Source of the DNA: Isoperla grammatica
Taxonomy: Eukaryota; Arthropoda; Insecta; Plecoptera; Perlodidae
Assembly (NCBI GenBank): GCA_945910005.1
Contig: OX246749.1
Coordinates: forward strand, 30,402,811-30,466,810
Length of the DNA: 64,000 bases
Direction of reading: 5' to 3'
Shown: in pieces, positions 37,101-48,232 of the stretch
How positions within the stretch are numbered: the first letter of the stretch is position 1
How the letters are laid out: each line of letters opens with the position of its first letter
Notes under the pieces: generated by a model
Databases searched by the model: none
What the model saw: the letters and a program-made list of their open reading frames with translations, nothing else
Told to the model about the DNA's origin: nothing
Translations under genes and position numbers: made by a program

Positions 37101-39808
37101 ATGGATAAGTTGCCCTATGACCCGGGCAGCTGTTGTTGGTGACCGGAGCAGAGTGGTATTATAGTAATGTTGGACTCAACACGTAGGCTACACAACGCAT
37201 TACACACATGGATAAGTTGCCCTATGACCCGGGCAGCTGTTGTTGGTGACCGGAGCAGAGTGGTATTATAGTAATGTTGGACTCAACACGTAGGCTACAC
37301 AACGCATTACACACATGGATAAGTTGCCCTATGACCCGGGCAGCTGTTGTTGGTGACCGGAGCAGAGTGGTATTATAGTAATGTTGGACTCAACACGTAG
37401 GCTACACAACGCATTACACACATGGATAAGTTGCCCTATGACCCGGGCAGCTGTTGTTGGTGACCGGAGCAGAGTGGTATTATAGTAATGTTGGACTCAA
37501 CACGTAGGCTACACAACGCATTACACACATGGATAAGTTGCCCTATGACCCGGGCAGCTGTTGTTGGTGGCCGGAGCAGAGTGGTATTATAGTAATGTTG
37601 GACTCAACACGTAGGCTACACAACGCATTACACACATGGATAAGTTGCCCTATGACCCGGGCAGCTGTTGTTGGTGACCTGAGCAGAGTGGTATTATAGT
37701 AATGTTGGACTCAACACGTAGGCTACACAACGCATTACACACATGGATAAGTTGCCCTATGACCCGGGCAGCTGTTGTTGGTGACCGGAGCAGAGTGGTA
37801 TTATAGTAATGTTGGACTCAACACGTAGGCTACACAACGCATTACACACATGGATAAGTTGCCCTATGACCCGGGCAGCTGTTGTTGTTGACCGGAGCAG
37901 AGTGGTATTATAGTAATGTTGGACTCAACACGTAGGCTACACAACGCATTACACACATGGATAAGTTGCCCTATGACCCGGGCAGCTGTTGTTGGTGACC
38001 GGAGCAGAGTGGTATTATAGTAATGTTGGACTCAACACGTAGGCTACACAACGCATTACACACATGGATAAGTTGCCCTATGACCCGGGCAGCTGTTGTT
38101 GGTGACCGGAGCAGAGTGGTATTATAGTAATGTTGGACTCAACACGTAGGCTACACAACGCATTACACACATGGATAAGTTGCACTATGACCCGGGCAGC
38201 TGTTGTTGGTGACCGGAGCAGAGTATGGTAATATAGTAATGTTGGACTCAACACGTAGGCTACACAACGCATTACACACATGGATAAGTTGCCCTATGAC
38301 CCGGGCAGCTGTTGTTGGTGACCGGAGCAGAGTGGTATCATAGTAATGTTGGACTCAACACGTAGGCTACACAACGCATTACACACATGGATAAGTTGCC
38401 CTAAGACCCGGGCAGCTGTTGTTGGTGACCTGAGCAGAGTGGTATTATAGTAATGTTGGACTCAACACGTAGGCTACACAACGCATTACACACATGGATA
38501 AGTTGCCCTATGACCCGGGCAGCTGTTGTTGGTGACCGGAGCAGAGTGGTATTATAGTAATGTTGGACTCAACACGTAGGCTACACAACGCATTACACAC
38601 ATGGATAAGTTGCCCTATGACCCGGGCAGCTGTTGTTGGTGACCGGAGCAGAGTGGTATTATAGTAATGTTGGACTCAACACGTAGGCTACACAACGCAT
38701 TACACACATGGATAAGTTGCCCTATGACCCGGGCAGCTGTTGTTGGTGACCGGAGCAGAGTGGTATTATAGTAATGTTGGACTCAACACGTAGGCTACAC
38801 AACGCATTACACACATGGATAAGTTGCCCTATGACCCGGGCAGCTGTTGTTGGTGACCGGAGCAGAGTGGTATTATAGTAATGTTGGACTCAACACGTAG
38901 GCTACACAACGCATTACACACATGGATAAGTTGCCCTATGACCCGGGCAGCTGTTGTTGGTGACCGGAGCAGAGTGGTATTATAGTAATGTTGGACTCAA
39001 CACGTAGGCTACACAACGCATTACACACATGGATAAGTTGCCCTATGACCCGGGCAGCTGTTGTTGGTGACCGGAGCAGAGTGGTATTATAGTAATGTTG
39101 GACTCAACACGTAGGCTACACAACGCATTACACACATGGATAAGTTGCCCTATGACCCGGGCAGCTGTTGTTGGTGACCGGAGCAGAGTGGTATTATAGT
39201 AATGTTGGAATCAACACGTAGGCTACACAACGCATTACACACATGGATAAGTTGCCCTATGACCCGGGCAGCTGTTGTTGGTGACCGGAGCAGAGTGGTA
39301 TTATAGTAATGTTGGACTCAACACGTAGGCTACACAACGCATTACACACATGGATAAGTTGCCCTATGACCCGGGCAGCTGTTGTTGGTGACCGGAGCAG
39401 AGTGGTATTATAGTAATGTTGGACTCAACACGTAGGCTACACAACGCATTACACACATGGATAAGTTGCCCTATGACCCGGGCAGCTGTTGTTGGTGACC
39501 GGAGCAGAGTGGTATTATAGTAATGTTGGACTCAACACGTAGGCTACACAACGCATTACACACATAGATAAGTTGCCCTATGACCCGGGCAGCTGTTGTT
39601 GGTGACCGGAGCAGAGTGGTATTATAGTAATGTTGGACTCAACAGGTAGGCTACACAACGCATTACACACATGGATAAGTTGCCCTATGACCCGGGCAGC
39701 TGTTGTTGGTGACCGGAGCAGAGTGGTATTATAGTAATGTTGGACTCAACACGTAGGCTACACAACGCATTACACACATGGATAAGTTGCCCTATGACCC
39801 GGGCAGCT
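31137..39808. repeat. 107-bp satellite array, about 81 copies, 8.7 kb
   Basis: Head-to-tail units starting GCTGTTGTTGGTGACCGGAG and ending TATGACCCGGGCA, at exact 107-base steps for nearly the whole block. Divergence between copies is about 1 percent by eye. Recurrent variants are CCTGAGC for CCGGAGC, ATAGATAAG or ATCGATAAG for ATGGATAAG, and TTGGTCTC for TTGGACTC. Every unit contains CCCGGG. No unit-spanning open frame exists. Such uniformity indicates recent amplification or strong homogenisation. Confidence 0.99.
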
Positions 39809-40447
39809 AACACGCCGGGTCATCTGTGTGGGAGACCTTCCTGGGGTCAGCGAACACGCACATTTATCTATTGTGCTTATATATAGTGTAATCCAAAAGA
39901 CTTGTTATCATTTAGTTTAAAAAAGGCTACATTTAAGTAATAATAAGTTTTTATCTGAAATCAGGGTAGCAAAATATTAGACGTGGTCCTAAAAATGTGA
40001 TCAAAAATATTTTTTGATTCATAATGTTTATCGGCACTATGGATACAATAAAAACTAAAATAAGGCTAGTAACGAAATCTAAATACAGTGTAATGGAATG
40101 TTCATGAAGAAATGATGTATTATTTTCGCAATTTTTATGATTGTTGCTTAAACTCGAGGATAAAATTTCGCGCTTATCGCATAAAATGGAGATTTTTCTT
40201 AAATTCGCCAAAAAAGCTTTTATTCGATGTTTAACTCTACCAAAGTTCGAGAACTAACGCAAAAAGTTATATTTTTCATTTTCATTCAGAACGAAGAGGA
40301 TTATAATACATGCGAATTACACGAGGCTTTTAATATATGTTAGGTACATGCCTAAAAATATCGGAGTAAGCAGAAGCAATAATGGAGTTGTCACTACATA
40401 ATATAAAAAGTGTTTAGGGGTCCTAGTGTGCTAATATTCTTCAATAC
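39809..40447. other. Region downstream of the RCC1-SIAH gene
   Basis: AT-rich with no other coding signal; probably 3' UTR and intergenic DNA between the gene and the 107-bp satellite. Confidence 0.5.
40218..40223 (-). terminator. Candidate polyadenylation signal for the RCC1-SIAH gene
   Basis: AATAAA on the minus strand about 225 bases beyond the stop codon at 40448. The region is AT-rich, so a chance match is possible. Confidence 0.3.
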
Positions 40448-42502
40448 TCAATATTCATAAAAACTAAAAAGTTTATAAAAATAGTAAAAAAAAACACTTA
40501 AAACAATAGTAAACAAGACGTGCATCTCACTTCCATCCGTAGACGCATTGGAAGCAGTGTCGGCATTTCCAATTGGTAAGCTTTGGAATTCTTGGGCCCT
40601 AAGCAAAGCATTCATTTCATCAGCGAACCCTGTGGTTCCAACTTCCACAATGTCCACTTGACAAATCATGCTATCTTGTTGCAGAAAAGTGTCGAGACAT
40701 TCCCCCTTTACGTTCACACAGTTTGAAGAACTGAACATGTCTTCGACGCTCTCGATGTCGGAACACAGGTTCCTGCGGTATGTAATGTGAACGTCTTCGT
40801 TGAGAAGCGTGAGTTTGAACCTGAACGCGTGCCTGTCCTCGGGCGCGCCCACGTACCTGACGGCCGCCCGGAACGTGCGCCCCTCCCCGTCGTACCCGCG
40901 ATGTAGCGTGAACACTCTGCCGTGCGCCGCGAGCACGTCCGTGAGCAAGAGTCCGCGCCGCTGCACAAACGTGCGTGGCAGGTCGGGCCACGTCCGGTCC
41001 GCGTGGGCCGAGAGGGCGTGGCCCAGCATCGCTTCGGGCCGGCCCCTCCAACCGCCGCACGCCAGGGGACAGTCATAGTCGCGGCGGGGACAGACCGCGC
41101 CGTGTCCCCCCAGCTCGCACGCGGGCATGCGCAGCAGGCATTCCGTGCACGGAAGCCGGATGTCGGCAGTCAGGCTTTCTAACGCGATACAATTAGTTTT
41201 GATAAACAATCCACCACACAGCGGGCAAACTGTGGTCCTGTCGTCCGACCGGCAAGCGTTACATAAGCTGTGGCCCTCGGTGCACTGATGTATCGGTGCG
41301 CACATGACCTTGTAACACACGGGGCACTCCAGGGTTCGCATTATGATCTGCTCCAAGTCCGTGATGTCTTCCCCCACCTTTTCATTTATTCCTATCCCGC
41401 GTTGCGCTGACGGTGCGACGATTGACGTGACCAACAGTAGTGAATATGTTTTACCAGAAGCCACCTGTTGAACCACCAGTCCCTGTGACTTCGGCAACAG
41501 AGTCGCCACCGAGAGGTCATTCTTCCTCTGACCCAGTTCACCACTTATTTCTTGGCCACACATAAACACGTCCCCAGCCCGTGTCAACACCGCAGTAAGA
41601 TAACATCCAGCGATAACCTGGGAGACAGTCTGGCCTTCGAGACCAATCATTCTAGTGGGGGCGGATCTATGGGTTGTGTCACCGGTACCCAACTGACCTT
41701 CATCATTATAACCCCAAGCCCAGGTCGTCCCATCAACTCCGAGGGCCACAGTGTAGTTGTCACCGCAGGACACGGCAGCCACGGCTGTTGACGGCACCGA
41801 TACTCGTGTGAAGCTGAACACGCTTTCCACTGCACCAAGCCCAAGTTGACCCAACCAATTCCACCCAGCCATCAAGAGGACCCCAGAGACCGAGACAAGA
41901 GCTGTATGCCAGGTGCCACACGATATGTCAACGATGGCCTCGGGGAGGTTGGGCACGCGAGTAAATGAGGTTCGCTGGGTTGTATGACCGAGTCCTAGTT
42001 GGCCCAAGCTGTTGTGTCCACACACCCAGACATCACCGCCTGTTGCAAGAACCACCGTGTGGAACCACCCAGCAGCAACCTTCCTGATGGGTGGCAGCCC
42101 GGCAACCAGGGCGGGTGTGGGGGTGACACGGGTGTGACCGAGGCCAAGTTGACCCTCGTCATTCAGCCCACACGAATACACCTCACCCTTGTCAGTGAGG
42201 AACACGGTGTGTCCATATCCACAAGCAGCCTGGGTTACACTAACAGCGCTGAGAGTGTCATCAAGCCTCGGCTCAGCAACCGAGGGTTCGTTCTTCATCC
42301 GTCCTGTGTCTTGTGTTACACAGAAGGTGTAGACGCGGCCAGACTCGCAGACAACTGCAGAGTGGTCATTACCGCAAGACACCTGAACGACGGTCTCGTC
42401 TTGGGAGAACGACACAATGCTCGATCCAGCAGGCAGGCCTCCACCCAACACCAGGACACCAGGCTTGGTTATAACGAACCGAGCGTCATCGTTCTCAGCC
42501 AT
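40448..42502 (-). CDS. RCC1-repeat / SIAH-type RING E3 ubiquitin ligase fusion protein
   Basis: Uninterrupted frame of 684 codons from the ATG at 42502, which has A at -3 and G at +4. The frame stays open upstream, but only a TTG lies there, and a splice-acceptor-like TTTGGTTGCAG sits two bases before the ATG, so 42502 is the chosen start. Residues about 35-360 carry six or seven RCC1-type blades (repeated GQLGLG, CG.WHT and CGDNYT motifs). A C3HC4 RING follows, with C393, C396, C407, H411, C414, C417, C426 and C429 in SIAH spacing. SINA-type zinc-finger ligands follow at 452-500 and a SIAH substrate-binding (TRAF-like) region at about 510-622. By family knowledge the SIAH part accepts E2-ubiquitin and recruits substrates for degradation; the propeller probably adds a binding surface. 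Residues 661-680 are strongly hydrophobic (possible tail anchor), but a GAA|GTGAGA donor-like site lies just before, so the true C-terminus may differ. The RCC1 plus SIAH combination is unusual. No other complete gene lies nearby. Very likely a real gene; exon limits are uncertain. Confidence 0.85.
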   Translation of the reverse strand: MAENDDARFVITKPGVLVLGGGLPAGSSIVSFSQDETVVQVSCGNDHSAVVCESGRVYTFCVTQDTGRMKNEPSVAEPRLDDTLSAVSVTQAACGYGHTVFLTDKGEVYSCGLNDEGQLGLGHTRVTPTPALVAGLPPIRKVAAGWFHTVVLATGGDVWVCGHNSLGQLGLGHTTQRTSFTRVPNLPEAIVDISCGTWHTALVSVSGVLLMAGWNWLGQLGLGAVESVFSFTRVSVPSTAVAAVSCGDNYTVALGVDGTTWAWGYNDEGQLGTGDTTHRSAPTRMIGLEGQTVSQVIAGCYLTAVLTRAGDVFMCGQEISGELGQRKNDLSVATLLPKSQGLVVQQVASGKTYSLLLVTSIVAPSAQRGIGINEKVGEDITDLEQIIMRTLECPVCYKVMCAPIHQCTEGHSLCNACRSDDRTTVCPLCGGLFIKTNCIALESLTADIRLPCTECLLRMPACELGGHGAVCPRRDYDCPLACGGWRGRPEAMLGHALSAHADRTWPDLPRTFVQRRGLLLTDVLAAHGRVFTLHRGYDGEGRTFRAAVRYVGAPEDRHAFRFKLTLLNEDVHITYRRNLCSDIESVEDMFSSSNCVNVKGECLDTFLQQDSMICQVDIVEVGTTGFADEMNALLRAQEFQSLPIGNADTASNASTDGSEMHVLFTIVLSVFFYYFYKLFSFYEY

Positions 42503-42515
42503 CCTGCAACCAAAC
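42503..42515 (-). promoter_or_regulatory. Candidate splice acceptor just before the RCC1-SIAH start codon
   Basis: On the minus strand a pyrimidine-containing TTTGGTTGCAG|G ends two bases before ATG. This suggests a 5' UTR intron whose first exon lies further upstream (higher coordinates). No promoter was recognised in the AT-rich DNA beyond it. Confidence 0.4.
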
Positions 42516-42583
42516 GAGATGTTGGACACAGAAGGGGACAAGTAAGAATGGGAATATGATTCACAGATAAATAACAAACTCAA

Positions 42584-43275
42584 ATATCTTTATTCATTTA
42601 ATCATTTATAACATCATATTTCATCCACACATCATTTCGAATAGCCAAGTTGCAAAAATATAGGTATTTATTTATTTATAAATTTATTTATTAATTATTT
42701 ATTAATTTATTAATTTATTTATTTATATTTATGTTTTTTTTAATTTATTCATTTATTTATTTATATATTTATTTATTTAGGGTTTCTTTCAAGCATATCG
42801 TTACATAGGTTTGGTTAAATAATACATCAATTGCTTAATGCCCTTTCTTATAACTTTGCCTACTTATGACTATGCTACTGGAGATTTATGTTTGCTTATT
42901 GCAACTACAAAAAAAAACACTATTTGTTATTATAATAGGGCATAGTAAATGATTGACATAAGTTTCATACATCTAAAGTACATTAGACGGCAGTCATGAA
43001 TTGTGTATAAATGTGTTCAAGAATATTAATATTAATTTCGAGAAATAGAATATTTAAAATGTGTAACTTAGTATATACTATACAATAATAATAATTATAA
43101 TAAAAAAATAATAATTATTATTATTATTGTTATTATTAATATTGTATTTTTTTTATAATAATTATTATTATAAAAAAAATAATAATAATAACAATAATAA
43201 TTATTATTATTATTATAATAATAGCAAAAAACATAATAAAGTAATAATATGTAATGTATAAGGCCCTAATCCTTA
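42584..43275. repeat. AT-rich low-complexity region with TTTA and TAA tracts
   Basis: (TTTA)n-like sequence at about 42650-42780 and complementary (TAA)n/(TTA)n tracts at 43080-43230 that would fold into hairpins. It lies upstream of the RCC1-SIAH start codon. No gene recognised. Confidence 0.75.
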
Positions 43276-43292
43276 CTAATCTTAAACATAAT

Positions 43293-43580
43293 TACATGAA
43301 AAAAATATATTTTTTTAAAAACAACGCTTATAATTAAATGCACTAAAAAGTAAAAAATAAATTTTCGCCCAACAAATTTTTGCCTCACTCGGAAAATAAA
43401 AGCGTTGGGCGCTTTCGGTATTGACATAGATTGCAGTATTCTGCTGTTTATGCAGGGAAATCGCCCAACGCTTTTATTTTCCGAGTGAGGCAAAAATTTG
43501 TTGGGCGAAAATTTATTTTTTACTTTTTAGTGCATTTTAATATAAGCGTTGTTTTTAAAAAAATATATTTTTTTCATGTA
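43293..43580. repeat. Large near-perfect palindrome of the repeat element, copy 2
   Basis: Arms of about 130 bases; the inner arms read AAAAGCGTTGGGCGCTTT and AATCGCCCAACGCTTTT. Both arms share bases specific to this copy (TGCACTAAAA, CGCCCAACAAA, CCTCACT). Confidence 0.95.
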
Positions 43581-43619
43581 ATATTATTTTATACTTTTTA
43601 GTCTTAAAGAATGTTGCAA

Positions 43620-44830
43620 TCGAATATATATCGAATATCGATTAATTAATTATGATGGTTTCATTGATTATTTAATAAATATGACAATTGATTCATGTAT
43701 TGTCATTAAGAATACGTCTGTGTGCAAACTTTCAGCTCAATTCGACGTTCGAAAGTGAGTGTTTTATCGATCCCCATATAAAACATCAATTAATTAATTA
43801 TGATGGCTCAATTGATTATTTAGTAAATATGACAAATGATTCATGTATTGTCATTAGAATACGTCTGTGTGAAAACTTTCAACTCGATTCGACGTTGGGA
43901 AGTGGGTGAAATATCGATTCCCATATAAAACATTAATTAATTATGATGAATCAATTGAATATTTAGTAAATGTGACAATTGATTCGTGTATTGTCATTAA
44001 AAATACGTCTGTGTGAAAACTTTCAGCTCAATTCAACGTTGGAAAGTGGGTGAAATATCGATTTCCATATAAAACATCAATTAATTAATTAATTATGATG
44101 AATAAATTGATTATTTAGTAAATATGACAAATGATTTGTGTATTGTCATTAAGAACACGTCTGTGTGAAATTTTTTAACTCGATTTGCCGTTGGGAAGTG
44201 GGTTAAACTTCGATTCTCATATAAATCATCAATTAATTAATTATGATGAATTGATTATTTAGTTAATATGACAATTGAGTCGTGTGAAATCATTAAGAAT
44301 ACGTCTGTGTAAAAACGTTTAACTCGATTTGACGTTGGAAAGTGGTTTGTACATCGATTTCTATATAAAACATTAATTAATTAATTATGATGAATTAATT
44401 GACGATTTAGTAAATATGACAATTGATTCGTGTATTGTCATTAAGAATACGTCTGTGTGAAAACTTTCAATTCGACTTGACGTTGAGAAGTGGGTTAAAC
44501 ATCGATTTCCATATAAAACATGAATTAATTAATTATGATGAATTAATTAACAATTTAGTAAATATGACAATTGATTCATGTATTGTCATTAGAAATACGT
44601 CTGTGCACAAAATTTCAGCTTGATCGGACATTTAAAAGTAGGTGAAATATCGATTCAAAGATTCATCGATTTCCATGTAAAACATTAATTAATTAATTAT
44701 GATGAATTAATTGACAATTTAGTAAATATGACAGTTGATTCATGTATTGTCATCAAGAATACGTCTGTGTAAAAAATTTCAGCTTGATCGGACATCTAGA
44801 AGTAGGTGGAATATCGATTCAAAGATTCCG
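43620..44830. repeat. AATTAATTATGATG minisatellite, about 8 units
   Basis: Diverged units of 135-165 bases; related units at 5000-5275 lie in the opposite orientation. Short frames of 62-75 codons in it are artefacts. Confidence 0.9.
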
Positions 44831-44885
44831 TCCAGACAAACAAGGCAAGTTAATATAAGCGTTGTAAAATAAACAATATACGACC

Positions 44886-45169
44886 AGATAAGGAATGGAC
44901 AATCTATTACGATACTTTGTCTGATGGACGTACATTCGGCCTGAAGAATATTTGATTGCAGGTATGTCAAAATGATGAATTATGAACTATAAGGTCTACT
45001 TTTTACTAAAAAAAGAAAATGCACACGTATCACATTTTTCAAAACTTGTACGTCATGTATTCCACATCCTTCTTAAAAATAGCTTTCCTTTTAAATATCC
45101 ATCAATCCAATCAAATTTACATTTGATTACATTATTTTCTGGTCTTGCGCTCTAGGGACCTCGGTCCTA
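44886..45169. other. Stretch without recognisable gene
   Basis: AT-rich DNA between the element copy and the LINE 3' end. Confidence 0.45.
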
Positions 45170-46107
45170 TTGTCAATATTGTTTAATAATCGTTTATTTC
45201 TTTATTTGCGCATTAAATAAGACTTCCCACTAAGCTAAAACCTTAGCTTAACAGTGGGTTGCATAAATACAAACATTGCAGAGCGAACTGGCACAATTTT
45301 TAACAAAACAATACATAATAAACAAAACACAACTAACAACAAAATTCTTAATATAAAGTTCAATAACACTTTTATGTGAACAATTATAAAGATAATATGC
45401 ATAAATAATAGACACTAGACAGGATATTAGGGCTTAAAACTCAATTTAAACTCATAATGCATAGACACTATAGACAGGATACTGGATGGCTTCAAACTCA
45501 ATTTAAACTCATAATGATGGATACTTTATAAAAATTAAATAGTTAAAAGGTAGCTTTTCAAATGTTGCTTGACTTCCCATAAATGTGTAGTGGCAGTACA
45601 GTGTGCCAACCTGACATTCCATGACATTAGTTATTCATATTATTAGTATTTAAGGTTGATTGTTTGTTTTTCGGCAAGTATGACAATTCACATTCCGGCA
45701 GTTTTGACTAATGTTTTTATAAACGATATAACCAGACATGTTTTTCGAATGGACTATACGGACAGTGCACGTGTGTTGATGCGTATGTCTTCAGATAAAA
45801 GTACCCTGTTGTGAAATAGGAAATATCAAGTGCACCAAGTGCGTAGCCAGCTCACGCGTGTGCGAACGCATTACGCAACTTTGCCTAGCAACAACGCGAC
45901 CAACCAATCAAAACCAGTTACCCCCACCCCATGTCACACCAAAGACTCCAGAACATTCAAGAAAGGACAAAGAAACGCCAACCACTCAACCAACAGTACC
46001 ACCCGTGAACAGACGTATCTGTCCCGACCAGCGACAAGTCGTCTCCAGTACCAGGCAGGAGCCTAGTCCACGGGTCCGGTTCATCATGCCTCAAGCCTAG
46101 GCATTCA

Positions 46108-46166
46108 ACAACAACTACAACTACAACTACAACTACAACTACATCTACATCTACAACTAGAACTAC
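46108..46166. repeat. ACAACT/ACATCT hexanucleotide repeat
   Basis: About nine copies of CAACTA with CATCTA variants. Confidence 0.85.
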
Positions 46167-46584
46167 AACAAACCGTAACGTACCGATCCTGATCTAAAAC
46201 TTGAAACTTATAAGATTTTACGAACAAAGAACTAAGAATAAAGATATTACGAACTATAAAACGTGTGAAAGTGAAATTAACTACGATTAAAACATTTAAC
46301 AAAACATAAAACGCATAAAACTAAACAAACGATCAAAACATAACGAACTATACGATAAAAAAACTAAATAAACAAAGAACTCAAGGGCCAAGGCCAACTC
46401 AATAAAGAAAGTCAAACTGCCAATAAATAACTATCACTTAATATTTTTGATACTTTTGTAATTTCATATTTTGTAATTTAATAATTGTGTATTTTACAAT
46501 ATATTAGTTTTAAACAGTGTAATATTGTTGTATTTGCAACCTTGTTGCACTCCTAAAAATAGATCTTTTAAATTGAGAGGTCTA

Positions 46585-46989
46585 TTACAGTGTGATGGTG
46601 GACAAATCAATAGGCAACTCATTAAATAACTTAGGAACTAGATATTCTAAACGCCTTTGGCCATGTTTGTTATTAAAAGAGGGGACTTTGTACAGAATTT
46701 TGGAATAACTACGTGTAATTTTATGCTTTTGAACTAGCTCTTTATAGGAATCTTTAAAATAAAAATTTAGAATAAGTCTGTAAGAAAAAACTTTCTCAAC
46801 CGGAAGCACGTTAGACATTATATAAGAATCACGTATTAGAAGGAAGTTGTAATGGTCTGGTCTCATAATGCGGATGTTATTTTGTAGTTTTTGAATATGA
46901 TGCAAATGACAGCGTGAAGCGTTGCCCCAAGCAAGCAAACCATAAGAAGTTAATGATTCGGCAAGAGCCAAATACACGCTACGCAGCAT
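46585..46989 (-). pseudogene. LINE reverse transcriptase C-terminal domain
   Basis: A 134-codon frame with VYLALAESLTSYGLLAWGN and IQKLQNNIRIM, matching the LINE C-terminal region, and the same type of sequence as FALQQSHLEYGIIGWGG in the fragment at 27173. It is separated from the rest by stops and frameshifts. Confidence 0.8.
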
Positions 46990-47138
46990 AGAAAATGATG
47001 AACAATATTTTAAAGAATGAATTTGACCTACACAAGACCTTAGTTTCTTACAAATCGATTTAATGTGAGGTTCTCATGTAAAATGTTTGTCAATAGTTAA
47101 TCCCAAATATACGTGACTAGTTACATTTTCTATAAGTT

Positions 47139-48232
47139 CTACACATTTACAAACAGACAAATCAATTTTGTGATGTATACAATCGTAATTATGACATATA
47201 ATTTTGACTTCTTCTTTACCGTTTTTAGCATAGGGTGTAGTGTACATTTATGAATAAGCTTAGTTTTAGTAAAATTAATTATAAGGGCATAGTCATGGAT
47301 CCACCTCAACAAGTTATTAAAATCTGTTTGCATATAAAGTTCAGCCAACTTTAAATTTGTGCGCACTGAAACTAGCGCTACATCGTCGGAATATAAAAAT
47401 ACATAGCAATGCTTCAGACAACTAACCATATCATTCACGTAGATCAAATATAAAATGGGACCTAAAATGGAACCTTGTGGTACTCCCGTTAAAACTTCCC
47501 TCTCGTGACTTAAGGTATTTCCGATTAAACTTTCATCTTACGAGTTTTAAAGTAATTCCTGAACCATTTCAGCATAGGCCCTCTAATCCCAATCCTTTCA
47601 AGGCACAGTAATAATTTATTGTGGTCAAGCGTGTCGAAAGCCTTACTGAAATCAATAAAAGTAGCAACAACGTGTTTATTATCATTTAATTTTGAGTTGA
47701 CAAGATCAGAAAATTTTACAAGAAGATCCGAGGTGCTTTTACCCTTCTGAAACCCAAATTGTTGCCAGTTAATAATTTTGAATTTTTCTAAGTAACTATT
47801 CAACGCATCCGCAACGACACGCTCCATAATTTTTTCAATCGTTGGTAGCAACGCGATTGGTCTATAATTTTCGAAAAGTGTATGGTCAACCTTCTTAAAA
47901 ATTGGTCGCACCACAGAACGTTTTAAAGAGTCTGGTATTATACTCTTGGTGAGAGAAAGGTTAATAATTTTGGCGATAATAGGGCTTATCTTATCACTTG
48001 CATATTGTAAATCAAGTACACGTATACCATCCCCACGGCCACCAGCTTGTTTTGAACTGTCAAGACCTTGTATTATTTTATGAATTTGTGGCGCCGTGAC
48101 GTTAGCCATGAAAAGGGATTGTGATTTGAGTTGTACTTGCCGTATGACACATAGTTTTAACATCGCATACATGTTGGATCTGAGTAATCTGGTCAACGAA
48201 AGTGTCAGCAAACCTATCTGCAATGGCTTCAT
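47139..48232 (-). pseudogene. LINE reverse transcriptase, frameshifted
   Basis: Frame 47525-48232 carries the N-terminal reverse transcriptase blocks: ENYRPIALLPTIEKIMERVV, GFQKGKSTSDLL and FIDFSKAFDTLDH with the first catalytic Asp. After a frameshift near 47530 the next frame gives GVPQGSILGPILYLIYVNDM and then YSDDVAL, the catalytic YxDD box in YSDD form. It shifts again near 47220 and reaches a YLGLTID-like motif in short phase-shifted pieces. At least three disruptions; inactive. Confidence 0.85.

Larger units (their letters stand above)
43280..44885 (-). mobile_element. Palindrome-plus-minisatellite element, copy 2 (reverse orientation)
   Basis: A palindrome (43293-43580) is followed by an array of about eight units of 135-165 bases (43620-44830), each with AATTAATTAATTATGATG, GACAATTGATTCATGTATTG and ACGTCTGTGTGAAAAC. 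The far end is GATTCCGTCCAGACAAACAA...TTAATATAAGCGTTGTAAAA, the reverse complement of the left end of copy 1 at 4925-4980. Same parts, same order, opposite strand. Confidence 0.7.

Noticed and set aside
38078..38281. Minus-strand frame of 67 codons in the 107-bp satellite
   Set aside because: It arises from one aberrant unit and has no conservation along the array.
40671..41196. Arginine/alanine-rich frames on both strands
   Set aside because: Shadows of the GC-rich SIAH part of the RCC1-SIAH gene.
41552..42559. Plus-strand frames of 79 and 186 codons
   Set aside because: Antisense shadows of the RCC1 part; the minus frame has clear domains.
45830..46100. Overlapping plus-strand frames of 78 and 80 codons
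   Set aside because: No recognisable domain; low-complexity Thr/Gln/Pro composition within the LINE 3' side.
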